Source: Methanolobus profundi
Lineage (GTDB): Archaea > Halobacteriota > Methanosarcinia > Methanosarcinales > Methanosarcinaceae
Reading direction: 5' to 3'
Length of the DNA stretch: 64,000 nt
NCBI RefSeq assembly: GCF_900114835.1
Contig: NZ_FOUJ01000005.1
Location: 1-64,000 of the forward strand
The notes below the pieces were generated by a model. That model was not told the DNA's origin. It did no database searches and worked only from the letters and a program-made list of their open reading frames with translations. Of the stretch, positions 9,010 to 16,759 are shown in pieces. The stretch's first letter is position 1, and the number at the start of each line of letters is the position of its first letter. Made by a program: the position numbers and the translations under genes.

Positions 9010-9413
9010 GCGACCCCATTCAGGATGAGATCATAAAAGAGTTCGACGGGCTTGAGTGGTTCGATAAGTATGAACTTCTGATCAATTCTGCCAGAAAGGC
9101 CGGGAGCATGGCTGAAGAGTTCAGGACCGAAGAGAACGCGATAAGTGGTTGCCAGTCAAAAGTATGGGTCAGAAGCTACACTAAAAACGGCAGACTGCTC
9201 TTCGAGTTCGACAGTGATGCAATGATAACCAAAGGCATCACATATCTTGTACTCAGAGTGCTCAACGACCGCTATCCTCAGGAGATACTTGACACTGATC
9301 TGTATTTCATTGAAGAGGTCGGTCTGAAGTCGAACTTATCCCCTGCAAGGGCCAATGGCCTGGCCTCTATTATTAAGAGGATAAGGGAGATCGCGGAGGG
9401 GGAAGCTTCTTAG
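9006..9413 (+). CDS. sufE: SufE-like sulfur acceptor
   Basis: This 135-residue protein is a SufE/CsdE-family partner that accepts the persulfide from SufS and passes it on. The hallmark is Cys49 in the loop SGCQSKVWV, followed by the usual GLKSNLSPARANGL segment. It overlaps sufS by 4 bases and ends the four-gene operon; A/T-rich DNA follows. SufE is, to my knowledge, uncommon in archaea, so the sufS-sufE pair may have come together with the ean genes from an anaerobic bacterium (inference). Confidence 0.92.
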   Translation: MSDPIQDEIIKEFDGLEWFDKYELLINSARKAGSMAEEFRTEENAISGCQSKVWVRSYTKNGRLLFEFDSDAMITKGITYLVLRVLNDRYPQEILDTDLYFIEEVGLKSNLSPARANGLASIIKRIREIAEGEAS

Positions 9414-9548
9414 AGTACTGCATATGTAAAAATTATCTTCAATGATAATTCTCTTTTTAAAAACCGAAACCGGGTTGATTTTAGCGCACAACCCTAATAC
9501 TAATATACAATACCGGGGATTAGAACCTATAATCTATTGGTGATATAC

Positions 9549-10493
9549 TTGGTTTCCACTTCAGGTTCAAAAACGAGAAATCCCTATCTGGAAATGTTGA
9601 GGCCGGAGATAGCGGATATGGATCTTGCTCTCCCTGCAGCAAGTGCTTTATTGGCCTCTTACCTCACGATAGGGGTACTGCCAGATCCTATACTGTTCAT
9701 AATAGCCGTTATCGGAGGCTATGCAGCGATCACAAGTTCCTATGTGTTCAATGACTGCTGTGATGTCGATATAGACACGATCAACCTGCCGGACCGTCCA
9801 CTTGTATCTAACAAGCTCAGCAGGGATCAGGCACTGAAGTACGCAGGTCTACTTTTCCTTATAGCCAGTGCGGCAGCCCTTTACCTAAATCCTGAATCAT
9901 TCGTTGTTCTGGTCATCGCTGTAGTAACTATCAGTGTATACTCAAAGCTCGCAAAGAGAATGACCTTCCTTAGTTTTGTACCTGTGGGAATTGCTTACGG
10001 ACTTGTACCAATTGGGATCTGGCTGGCTTTCGACCCTGCCGGAATTCTCAAAGAACCTTCCTACGGTTCTATCCTTCCGCTTCCTGCGATCTTCCTCGGT
10101 CTTATGATGTGTTTCACTGATTGGGGATTCACACTATCTGGTGTGGCAAGGGATGTAGAAGGCGACAGAGCAAGAGGTGCACCGACATTTCCGGTAACAT
10201 TCGGTATTCCGGCAACATCAAAATTTGTGACCTTCATGTGGGCAGTAGGAATTATAGCTTCCATAGCCATTGGGATCACTGCAAAGATAGGTCCTATATA
10301 CTTCGCAGGTGCACTGCTTGCAGGCGGCTGGATGCTTATCCAATCATTTGATTTTATAAAGAACCCAACAGAACAACGTGGAGGACAACTGTTCCTTCAG
10401 GGCTCCAGATATAGGGGCCTGATGTTCGGTTCTCTCATACTTGACGTAATACTTTGCATACTCGTACCGGCATATTCCGGTATCTTATGGTAA
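9549..10493 (+). CDS. UbiA-family prenyltransferase, substrate unknown
   Basis: An integral membrane enzyme of about nine hydrophobic segments that should transfer a polyprenyl chain to a hydroxyl or aromatic acceptor. The two Asp-rich metal-diphosphate motifs are visible: NDCCDVDID (about residue 75) and DVEGD (about residue 200). The first motif differs from the NDYFDIEID typical of the lipid enzyme DGGGP synthase, so I do not assign archaeal lipid synthesis. I prefer the TTG at 9549, which follows a GGTG six bases before it; a TTG at 9537 is the alternative and would add four residues. It is the first gene of an operon with a reductase and a radical SAM protein. Confidence 0.85.
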   Translation: MVSTSGSKTRNPYLEMLRPEIADMDLALPAASALLASYLTIGVLPDPILFIIAVIGGYAAITSSYVFNDCCDVDIDTINLPDRPLVSNKLSRDQALKYAGLLFLIASAAALYLNPESFVVLVIAVVTISVYSKLAKRMTFLSFVPVGIAYGLVPIGIWLAFDPAGILKEPSYGSILPLPAIFLGLMMCFTDWGFTLSGVARDVEGDRARGAPTFPVTFGIPATSKFVTFMWAVGIIASIAIGITAKIGPIYFAGALLAGGWMLIQSFDFIKNPTEQRGGQLFLQGSRYRGLMFGSLILDVILCILVPAYSGILW

Positions 10494-10509
10494 CTTCACG
10501 AGGTTCAAC

Positions 10510-11667
10510 ATGGATGCAGATATCATTGTAATAGGAGCTTCCCCTGCAGGAGTAATGGCAGCAAGGAACGCATCAAGAAAAGGCTGCAAGGTCATACTTC
10601 TTGACAAAAAGGAAGCTGCAGGTGTACCAACACACCCTGCCAACACATTCTTTAAAGGAATGTTCGACCGTACAGGAGAGGAAGTGGACCAGAGCTATGT
10701 CATCAAGAACCTCAAAGGTGCCTACATCATAGCACCCTCTGGCAAGAACGTTATCTTCGAGGGCGATGCTTATTTCCTTGACCGTAAGAAGTTCGATGAG
10801 TTCTACATCGAGCAGGCAAAGGAAGCAGGTGTGGATGTTCGCTTCGGCATAGATGTTCTAAATGTTCTCAGGAAAGATGGCGGTTTCATAGTCAGCACTT
10901 CCAAAGGCAAGGCAAAGTGCAAACTCGTTATTGTCTCCGATGGTATCAATTCCAAGATAAGTGCTCTTCTGGGAATGAAACCTATCAAACATCCACAGGA
11001 TATTGCCTGGTCACTGGAAGCTGAGATCGAGGCAGAAGGCATCGGTGAACCTGACCTTTTCGAATATTATGTGGGTAATCATGCACCAGGATGGAAATCC
11101 ACATATTCACCATGTGGCGGTAACAGGGCAACTCTCGGTATGTATGTACGAAGGCACGGAATGGATGTCTCGGATTTCTTTGATGCATGGCTTGAGAAGT
11201 TCAAGGCACTGAAAGGGCTCGATGAGGTTAAGATAATCAGTAAGTCCACAGGGGGTGACCCCATAGTTGCTATTCCCGGGGAGATCGTGGCCGATGGTGT
11301 CATAATCGTAGGAGGTTCTGCAGCACAGTCTGGTATTGGATATGGAATGCATGCAGGACAGATGTGTGGCGATGTCGCAGCAGATGCGATAAAGAAAGGT
11401 GACACCTCTAAGAGGTCACTGTCAGAGTACAGAAGGGTCTGGAACGATGCCTACAGGACAGAATACTATCTTGGAAGGTTCGCTATGGAAACTCTCAGGA
11501 AAATGACCGATAAGGAGATCGATGGTATGATGGAGGTCTTTGAAGGTGAAGACCTGAAGGTACTTAGCGGAAGTCCTTTCAATCAGGCATTGCAAGTATC
11601 AAAGATGATACTGAAGAACAATCCTTCTTCGATCCTTTCATACAGAGCTGCATTCAGGTCGAAATGA
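10510..11667 (+). CDS. Geranylgeranyl reductase-family flavoprotein
   Basis: This 385-residue FAD enzyme saturates prenyl double bonds in its known relatives (archaeal lipids, chlorophyll side chain). Seen in it are the N-terminal FAD-binding motif DIIVIGASPAGVMAA, the KLVIVSDGINSKI segment, and a second FAD contact in GVIIVGGSAAQSGIGYGM near residue 260. A GAGGTT lies just before the ATG. It follows the prenyltransferase by 16 bases and precedes a radical SAM gene by 3. This suggests that it reduces part of the chain attached by the UbiA protein, as in the partly saturated side chain of methanophenazine (inference). Confidence 0.86.
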   Translation: MDADIIVIGASPAGVMAARNASRKGCKVILLDKKEAAGVPTHPANTFFKGMFDRTGEEVDQSYVIKNLKGAYIIAPSGKNVIFEGDAYFLDRKKFDEFYIEQAKEAGVDVRFGIDVLNVLRKDGGFIVSTSKGKAKCKLVIVSDGINSKISALLGMKPIKHPQDIAWSLEAEIEAEGIGEPDLFEYYVGNHAPGWKSTYSPCGGNRATLGMYVRRHGMDVSDFFDAWLEKFKALKGLDEVKIISKSTGGDPIVAIPGEIVADGVIIVGGSAAQSGIGYGMHAGQMCGDVAADAIKKGDTSKRSLSEYRRVWNDAYRTEYYLGRFAMETLRKMTDKEIDGMMEVFEGEDLKVLSGSPFNQALQVSKMILKNNPSSILSYRAAFRSK

Positions 11668-11670
11668 ACC

Positions 11671-12816
11671 ATGAATAAGAAATATTACTTTTACCGGAAC
11701 CCATTGTTCAAAGTATATGCCCAGATCGAGAACGATCGGGTGAAGATGAAGACCTCAGGTATCGCATCTTCGGTCATGGGTTCTTTTGTTTCGGATATGA
11801 TGGAGATATTCGATGATACGAAACCATCAAAGGTTGAAAATGATAAACTCATCTATTCCACATGGATGCCTCCTATCCCCAGCAAGGCATTTGACAGGCT
11901 TGTATCAAGCCAGATGAGTGCTATGAGGGGTAAGTTCATTCCAGAGCAGATAACCATCTCTATCACAGAGGAATGTCCTAACAGGTGCCTTCACTGCGCC
12001 CTGCCGGACACTAAGAACAAGGCAAAGCTCGACCCTGAAGCTGTGAAGAGTGTCATAGATCAGACACAGGACATGGGTACCACACTTATCATCTTCGATG
12101 GTGGTGAGCCTTTGTTGTATGATGGGCTTGAGGACCTGATAAGCTATGTTGACCAGTCAAAGGCAATTCCAGGTCTTTTCACCTCTGGTGTGGGAATGAC
12201 CCCTGAACGTGCACAGAGTCTCAAAAGAGCAGGTCTTTCAATGCTCAGTATAAGTCTTGATAGTGCTAACGAGGAAGGTCATGATCATATGCGTGGAAGG
12301 CCGGGAGTCTTCAAGGAAGCTGTCAATGCCATAAAATGTGGTCTTGATGCAGGTCTTCTTGTTGGTATCTATGTTGTCCTTTCTCCGAGGAATGTTGATG
12401 AGCTCGATGATTTCTATGAACTTGCAACAGAGCTTGGTGTACATGAGCTCTCTTTCTATGAGATAGTCCCTACCGGAAGATGGCAGGAACATGAGAAAGA
12501 GGTAGTTTCACCCGAAGGTCTGAAGAAGTTCGATGATTTCGTAGAACGTACTTCTACTGGCGAAGGTCCCCGCGTGTTCCCTATACCTCAGATAATCAGG
12601 AAAATGGGATGTTTTGCAGGAAGGAAATGGCTCCATGTCACTCCTGAAGGAGATGTTCTGCCATGTGCATGTATGCCAAAACCATATGGTAATATCCATT
12701 ATGAGAAACTGGCAGCTATATGGAAGAAGATATACAAAGATCCTGTTTTCAACTCAGGTCCATGTCTTATGAGGGATACTGAGTTTAGAAAGATCCACCT
12801 TAAACTTGAACAATAA
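11671..12816 (+). CDS. Radical SAM protein of the prenyl operon
   Basis: The [4Fe-4S]-SAM motif CPNRCLHC (CxxxCxxC, about residue 102) is followed by the GGEP motif in IFDGGEPLLYD and a TIM-barrel-like pattern. The C-terminal part carries further cysteines (GCFAGRKW, LPCACMP, GPCLMRD), consistent with a SPASM or Twitch auxiliary cluster. The first 85 residues (rich in K, Y and M) match no domain I know. The operon position suggests a role in building or modifying a prenylated small molecule or an enzyme partner. The reaction is unknown. It is the last gene before the terminator at 12870. Confidence 0.85.
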   Translation: MNKKYYFYRNPLFKVYAQIENDRVKMKTSGIASSVMGSFVSDMMEIFDDTKPSKVENDKLIYSTWMPPIPSKAFDRLVSSQMSAMRGKFIPEQITISITEECPNRCLHCALPDTKNKAKLDPEAVKSVIDQTQDMGTTLIIFDGGEPLLYDGLEDLISYVDQSKAIPGLFTSGVGMTPERAQSLKRAGLSMLSISLDSANEEGHDHMRGRPGVFKEAVNAIKCGLDAGLLVGIYVVLSPRNVDELDDFYELATELGVHELSFYEIVPTGRWQEHEKEVVSPEGLKKFDDFVERTSTGEGPRVFPIPQIIRKMGCFAGRKWLHVTPEGDVLPCACMPKPYGNIHYEKLAAIWKKIYKDPVFNSGPCLMRDTEFRKIHLKLEQ

Positions 12817-12869
12817 CTGCGTTATGCACTTATTGGTCCTAATTTTAGTTTATAAAAAAACAGTTGAAT

Positions 12870-12888
12870 GAGGGTGAAAACCACCCTC
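12870..12888. terminator. Stem-loop between convergent operons
   Basis: GAGGGTG (12870-12876) pairs perfectly with CACCCTC (12882-12888) around a five-base loop. It lies between the end of the radical SAM gene and the end of the converging coiled-coil gene, with T-rich DNA on its far side, so it likely serves both directions. Confidence 0.5.
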
Positions 12889-12903
12889 TGAATTTTGATT
12901 TGA

Positions 12904-13812
12904 TTATTTCAGGAAACCTGATCTCTGGATCGCCATTAGGTTTTCCATGGTGAGCTTTTCGCCGGACTTGAACTTGTCCATGATGTCTTCTGCATCCTTG
13001 CGTGCGTCTGCTCTTGCAGCTTCCTTCTTTCCATCGACGTCTCCTCTCTTGAGCTTGCGGAGTTCTTTATCGATATCGCGGATCTCTTTCTGCGCTGCTA
13101 TGAATAGCTTGTGCTGTTCATCAGCCTTTTCCTGGAATTGAACGAATTCTTTATGAGCTGAATCTGATTCTGCACGTACTTTGTCAGCCTCTTTGAAGGT
13201 GGTTATCATCTTGTCATGATATTCCTGGGCTTTCTGTGCAAATTCTGAAAGTGTATTATGGAACTCTGAAGCTTCATCCCTGATAGCCTGTGCATCTGTA
13301 AGCAGGTTCTTAAGCTCTTCATTTCCTTCAAGCTGCTGCTTCTTTACAACATACTGCTTCTGGAGTTCAGTGATCTTGTTAACCAGTTCTCTTTCCTTGT
13401 TGGTTGTGAGTACTTCTGTCTGCTGTGCGAATTCAAGCCTGTCGATCTCTTTGCGTATGTCTTTGATCGAAGGACCGCCAAGGTTGTTCTCATTGCGTAT
13501 CTGGTCTATCTTAGCAAATATGTCGTTTGCCTTGTTGTTGACCTCGTCACGGAGTGCCTTGTTTTCCTTTACCTTCTCATTGTTCTCGTCACGGAGTACT
13601 TTGTATTCCTGAGCTTCGTTGATAAGGTCCTTGGTCTTCTTGTTCAGCTCATTACGCTTTGATGCAAGTGCACTTGCTTCTGCGTTAAGCTCGTTACGTT
13701 TTGTCTTGTATTCTTCGGACTGTGCTTTGAGCTCAGTCTTCTTGTCATTAAGTTCTTTGATCATTTCCTTATTGTCCTCCCGGTCCAGCAAAAAAGCTGG
13801 CATTTCATGCAT
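12904..13812 (-). CDS. Archaeal coiled-coil protein next to serB (COG1340-like)
   Basis: Almost the whole of the 302 residues is a charged heptad-repeat coiled coil rich in K, E, N, R and A, with repeated elements such as KRNELN and ALRDE. It fits the archaeal coiled-coil family COG1340, which is commonly next to phosphoserine phosphatase. There is no membrane segment. The function is unknown; such proteins are usually guessed to be structural or scaffolding. It starts 22 bases after serB in the same direction, so the two are probably co-transcribed. The first residues (MHEMPAFLLDRED) are less certain, and an internal Met at KEMIKEL could be the true start. Confidence 0.85.
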   Translation of the reverse strand: MHEMPAFLLDREDNKEMIKELNDKKTELKAQSEEYKTKRNELNAEASALASKRNELNKKTKDLINEAQEYKVLRDENNEKVKENKALRDEVNNKANDIFAKIDQIRNENNLGGPSIKDIRKEIDRLEFAQQTEVLTTNKERELVNKITELQKQYVVKKQQLEGNEELKNLLTDAQAIRDEASEFHNTLSEFAQKAQEYHDKMITTFKEADKVRAESDSAHKEFVQFQEKADEQHKLFIAAQKEIRDIDKELRKLKRGDVDGKKEAARADARKDAEDIMDKFKSGEKLTMENLMAIQRSGFLK

Positions 13813-13834
13813 TTCTAATGCACGATACTTGGCA

Positions 13835-14503
13835 TTATTCCGAATCCAGAGACTGGATGACCGGTATAACTGCTTCTAGGTTCTTCTCAGTTATGACAAT
13901 GTCTGCAAACTCGCGAAGGATCGGTTTGGAATTGAATGCTATTGCATACCTTGCCATTTTGAATATACATATGTCATTGGCGCCGTCACCAACCACTATA
14001 CATTCATTTGGTTTGATCCCATACTTGCTTGCGATCCCTTCAAGAACGTGTTCCTTGGAACCCTGATCTCTAAGGGGACCTATGACCTCTCCTGTGAGAT
14101 GTCCATTGTCTGTAAGAAGCTCATTTGACACTACATGATCCATTCCAAGTGTTTCACCAACACGCTCTGCAGCTATGGTGAATCCTCCGGAGATCATGGC
14201 AGTCTTGTATCCTCGGGATCTCAGGTAAGAGACCAGTTCTTTCGCACCGGGCATAAAAGGCATCCTGTCAAGTGCATCATGTGCCTTTTCCAGTGAAAGC
14301 CCTTTAAGCAGCCTAACTCTTTCCAGAAGCGCTTCGGAAAAATCTAATTCTCCGTGCATTGCTCTTTCAGTGATAGCGGCCACTTCGTCTCCCACTCCGG
14401 CGGCATGCGCTAGCTGGTCAATGGTCTCAGCATCGATAAGCGTGCTGTCCATATCAAAAACCACTAACTTTACTCTATCAGAATTATTGCTGGTACGATT
14501 CAC
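13835..14503 (-). CDS. serB: Phosphoserine phosphatase SerB
   Basis: This HAD-superfamily enzyme removes phosphate from O-phosphoserine to give serine. The nucleophile motif DMDSTLID is at about residue 16, then comes motif II (MISGG) and the motif IV acidic pair in VVGDGANDICIF; 222 residues is the usual length. It competes for phosphoserine with the SepRS/SepCysS route to Cys-tRNA, whose first gene sepS lies 4 kb away. A downstream coiled-coil gene follows on the same strand. The first ten residues before VKLVVFD are variable, so the start is approximate. Confidence 0.93.
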   Translation of the reverse strand: MNRTSNNSDRVKLVVFDMDSTLIDAETIDQLAHAAGVGDEVAAITERAMHGELDFSEALLERVRLLKGLSLEKAHDALDRMPFMPGAKELVSYLRSRGYKTAMISGGFTIAAERVGETLGMDHVVSNELLTDNGHLTGEVIGPLRDQGSKEHVLEGIASKYGIKPNECIVVGDGANDICIFKMARYAIAFNSKPILREFADIVITEKNLEAVIPVIQSLDSE

Positions 14504-14864
14504 TTCATCAAACCTGGAATTTGAATCCCGTATTGAAACAGTATTTAAGTGCCGAGATTGATGTGAGATACGTTACATTGCTTTTAAGGTTTTCGGGTAG
14601 GAACGTTTCACACCAGTGCTATTTTCTGAAAGTTGCGTAAGGAATTAAAGAATCGAATATTATCATCAAGATATCTTGGATATTTGCGCTATATGTTACT
14701 GTATCTGTGCGGCAGCGAGTACTTTTCATGTAAGGTTGAGCGGCGCTATCATATTTTCTCATTTTTCACTTCACTTTTGGTATATTTTCTCATTTTTGGA
14801 TTCTAGCGGGCTCATTCCAAAAGTAATATATGCTACACTGCACATTGCACTACTGTGATTTTAC
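14504..14864. promoter_or_regulatory. mtd upstream region with direct repeats and TATA box
   Basis: This 361-base gap between serB and mtd has no gene. It holds two exact 16-base direct repeats ATATTTTCTCATTTTT at 14751-14766 and 14782-14797, spaced 31 bases start to start (about three helical turns). A likely TATA box TAATATATG lies at 14824-14832, about 33 bases before the ATG, which leaves a short leader. The repeats sit just upstream of the TATA box where an activator could bind. The rest is A/T rich without clear structure. Confidence 0.45.
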
Positions 14865-15686
14865 ATGGCAAAGATTGGATTCATAAAGCTAGGTAACTTA
14901 GGCATGAGCCAGGTGGTCGACCTCGTACAGGACGAGATCGCAGCAAGAGAAGGAATTACCGTTCGTTCTTTCGGAACCGGTCCTAAAATGGGCAAAGACG
15001 AAGCAGCAGCAACAGAAGAACTCAAGAAATTCGATGCTGACTTCTACGTAATGATCAGCCCAAATTCAAGCGCACCAGGTCCAACCGCAGCTCGTGAGAT
15101 ATACAAGGACGTTCCATGTATCGTCATCTCAGACGGTCCAACAAAGAAGGACGACCGTGCAGCACTCGAGGAAGCAGGATTCGGTTACATCATCATGACC
15201 GTAGACCCACTTATCGGCGCAAAGACCGAATTCCTTGACCCTGTAGAGATGGCTTCATTCAACTCAGACGCAATGAAGGTCCTTTCAACCTGTGGTGTTG
15301 TAAGACTCATTCAGGAAGAGCTTGACAAGGTCGCTGCAATGGCAGACGAAGGTAAGGAACTCGAACTTCCACACATCCTCGCAAAGCCAGAGAAGTGCAT
15401 CGAGAGAGCAGGTTTCAACAACCCATACGCAAAGGCAAAGGGTCTCGCAGCTCTGCACATGGCTGATATGGTCGCAAAGATCAACTTCCCAGCATGCTTC
15501 ATGATGAAGGAGATCGAGCAGGTCACCCTCACAACTGCAGCAGGTCACGAGATGATGCGCGCAGCAGCACAGCTGGCTATCGAAGCAAGAGAGATCGAGA
15601 AAGCAAACGACAGTGTCTTCAGACAGCCACACGCAAAGAAGGGCCACCTGATGACCAAGACAGCTCTCTACGAGAAGCCACAGTAA
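14865..15686 (+). CDS. mtd: F420-dependent methylene-H4MPT dehydrogenase
   Basis: The enzyme interconverts methylene- and methenyl-tetrahydromethanopterin (sarcinapterin here) with coenzyme F420, a central step of methylotrophic and CO2-reducing methanogenesis. The N-terminus MAKIGFIKLGNLG, the segment DFYVMISPNSSAPGPT and the His-rich end are characteristic, and the length of 273 residues is exact for Mtd. Codon use is strongly biased toward a few codons (GCA, AAG, CTC), unlike the neighbours, as expected for a highly expressed gene. A promoter with direct repeats lies upstream, and a small membrane-protein gene follows. Confidence 0.98.
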   Translation: MAKIGFIKLGNLGMSQVVDLVQDEIAAREGITVRSFGTGPKMGKDEAAATEELKKFDADFYVMISPNSSAPGPTAAREIYKDVPCIVISDGPTKKDDRAALEEAGFGYIIMTVDPLIGAKTEFLDPVEMASFNSDAMKVLSTCGVVRLIQEELDKVAAMADEGKELELPHILAKPEKCIERAGFNNPYAKAKGLAALHMADMVAKINFPACFMMKEIEQVTLTTAAGHEMMRAAAQLAIEAREIEKANDSVFRQPHAKKGHLMTKTALYEKPQ

Positions 15687-15717
15687 GTACCTCTAAGGTA
15701 CTTCTATTTTCTTTTTT

Positions 15718-15897
15718 ATGGATACTCTTTCTGCGATACTGATCGGTATTGCTTTATTCGTTGCATTTGTTCTTTTCACAGCTTATTTTCTCAAGAGCTA
15801 TATTGTCATGAACTCTATGGAAAAAGCAGCTAAGAGCAATGGCTCTGCAGACGATGAAGATGCATCTGATCCATCCGGATCAAAAGAGCAAAAGTGA
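15718..15897 (+). CDS. Small single-pass membrane protein (59 residues)
   Basis: An ATG reading frame of 59 residues follows mtd by 31 bases. Residues 5-25 form one hydrophobic helix (AILIGIALFVAFVLFTAYF), followed by a short basic segment and an acidic hydrophilic tail (DDEDASDPS). It looks like a real small membrane protein with a cytoplasmic tail. No Shine-Dalgarno is seen; the T-rich stretch before the ATG could be part of an mtd terminator. The hairpin at 15947 closes the region. The function is unknown. Confidence 0.6.
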   Translation: MDTLSAILIGIALFVAFVLFTAYFLKSYIVMNSMEKAAKSNGSADDEDASDPSGSKEQK

Positions 15898-15946
15898 TCT
15901 GCGATCATTAATCAAAGAACTCGGATACAATAAAATAGGATAATAG

Positions 15947-15960
15947 GCCGGAGATCCGGC
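15947..15960. terminator. Short GC hairpin between convergent genes
   Basis: GCCGG and CCGGC enclose a four-base AGAT loop, between the small membrane-protein gene and the converging gene ending at 16000. The stem is short, and a T-rich run follows at 15966-15985. Confidence 0.35.
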
Positions 15961-15999
15961 ATATTATGGTTATTTGTTGTCTTTTCTGGTCGTATTGTC

Positions 16000-16593
16000 T
16001 TATTTTGGCTCTTCCTTAGCTCTTGGCATTGCTATAATTTCCCTTACCTGCATGGCAAAGAAATCAAAGGAATGTGCAGGTCTGACCACAACAGATACAT
16101 CAGCTCCCTGTCTTGTCCCGCCAATTGCGATTATCTCTGTATCTGCGGATACAGGGATGTGGCCTGAATCTGCTGCCATCATTACACATTCAAGCGCGAC
16201 CTTGAAGCCCTTTCCAAATACTGCGCGGAGTGTGTCGGAGATAACATCTGCACGGCTTGCACCACCAATACGCTTCTGGATGGCACGTTCTACACCAGAG
16301 AACATATGGGACTGTGTGGTCATTACAACGCCAAGTTCATTGAGCTTTGCAAGCTTGTCCTCATCGACCTCCCATTCTCCAGGTTCTTTCAGTCCGTACT
16401 GGTGGGTCATTGCTATGATCTTTACATCCTGGTCCTTGAACGCCTCTGCAGCTATGAGTGCTGTCTCACCGCTTGTGCTTGCAAGTACCACGTGTTTGAT
16501 CCCAAGTTCTGCAGCTCTCTTTGCAGATAATTTCATAACCTCTTCTGTATTTGCTTTTCCGACATCGTCGAAGTACGTGATCGTCTTATCCAT
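16000..16593 (-). CDS. Pyruvate kinase alpha/beta-domain-like protein
   Basis: The protein resembles the stand-alone C-terminal (alpha/beta) domain of pyruvate kinase, seen in KRAAELGIKHVVLASTSGETA and the following strands, without the catalytic barrel. It therefore cannot be a pyruvate kinase itself. Its role is unknown; a small-molecule sensor or binding role is a guess. I choose the ATG at 16593 (198 residues) because GGTGAG stands seven bases before it; a frame open to 16641 would add 16 basic residues and lacks a ribosome site. It is divergent from the gene at 16760. Confidence 0.82.
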   Translation of the reverse strand: MDKTITYFDDVGKANTEEVMKLSAKRAAELGIKHVVLASTSGETALIAAEAFKDQDVKIIAMTHQYGLKEPGEWEVDEDKLAKLNELGVVMTTQSHMFSGVERAIQKRIGGASRADVISDTLRAVFGKGFKVALECVMMAADSGHIPVSADTEIIAIGGTRQGADVSVVVRPAHSFDFFAMQVREIIAMPRAKEEPK

Positions 16594-16759
16594 ATTCTCA
16601 CCTTTAATTTTGATCTTGATATGTAATTTAAGAGTAAACAATTGCTCTGCTTATTGCATATAAGTTTAATTTATCGTGGCAAACGATGCGCTTATCTATA
16701 AGACGGCAGTTATATTAATATAAGGGAGTTTGGCAAGTTATATTTCATGAGGTGATCGT

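Noticed and set aside
9537-9548. Upstream TTG as the start of the UbiA gene
   Set aside because: It overlaps the GGTG that fits the TTG at 9549 as a ribosome site, so the later start is preferred.
15974-16663. Long frame antisense to the pyruvate-kinase-domain-like gene
   Set aside because: The opposite frame has a clear family match and a ribosome site, so this is a shadow.
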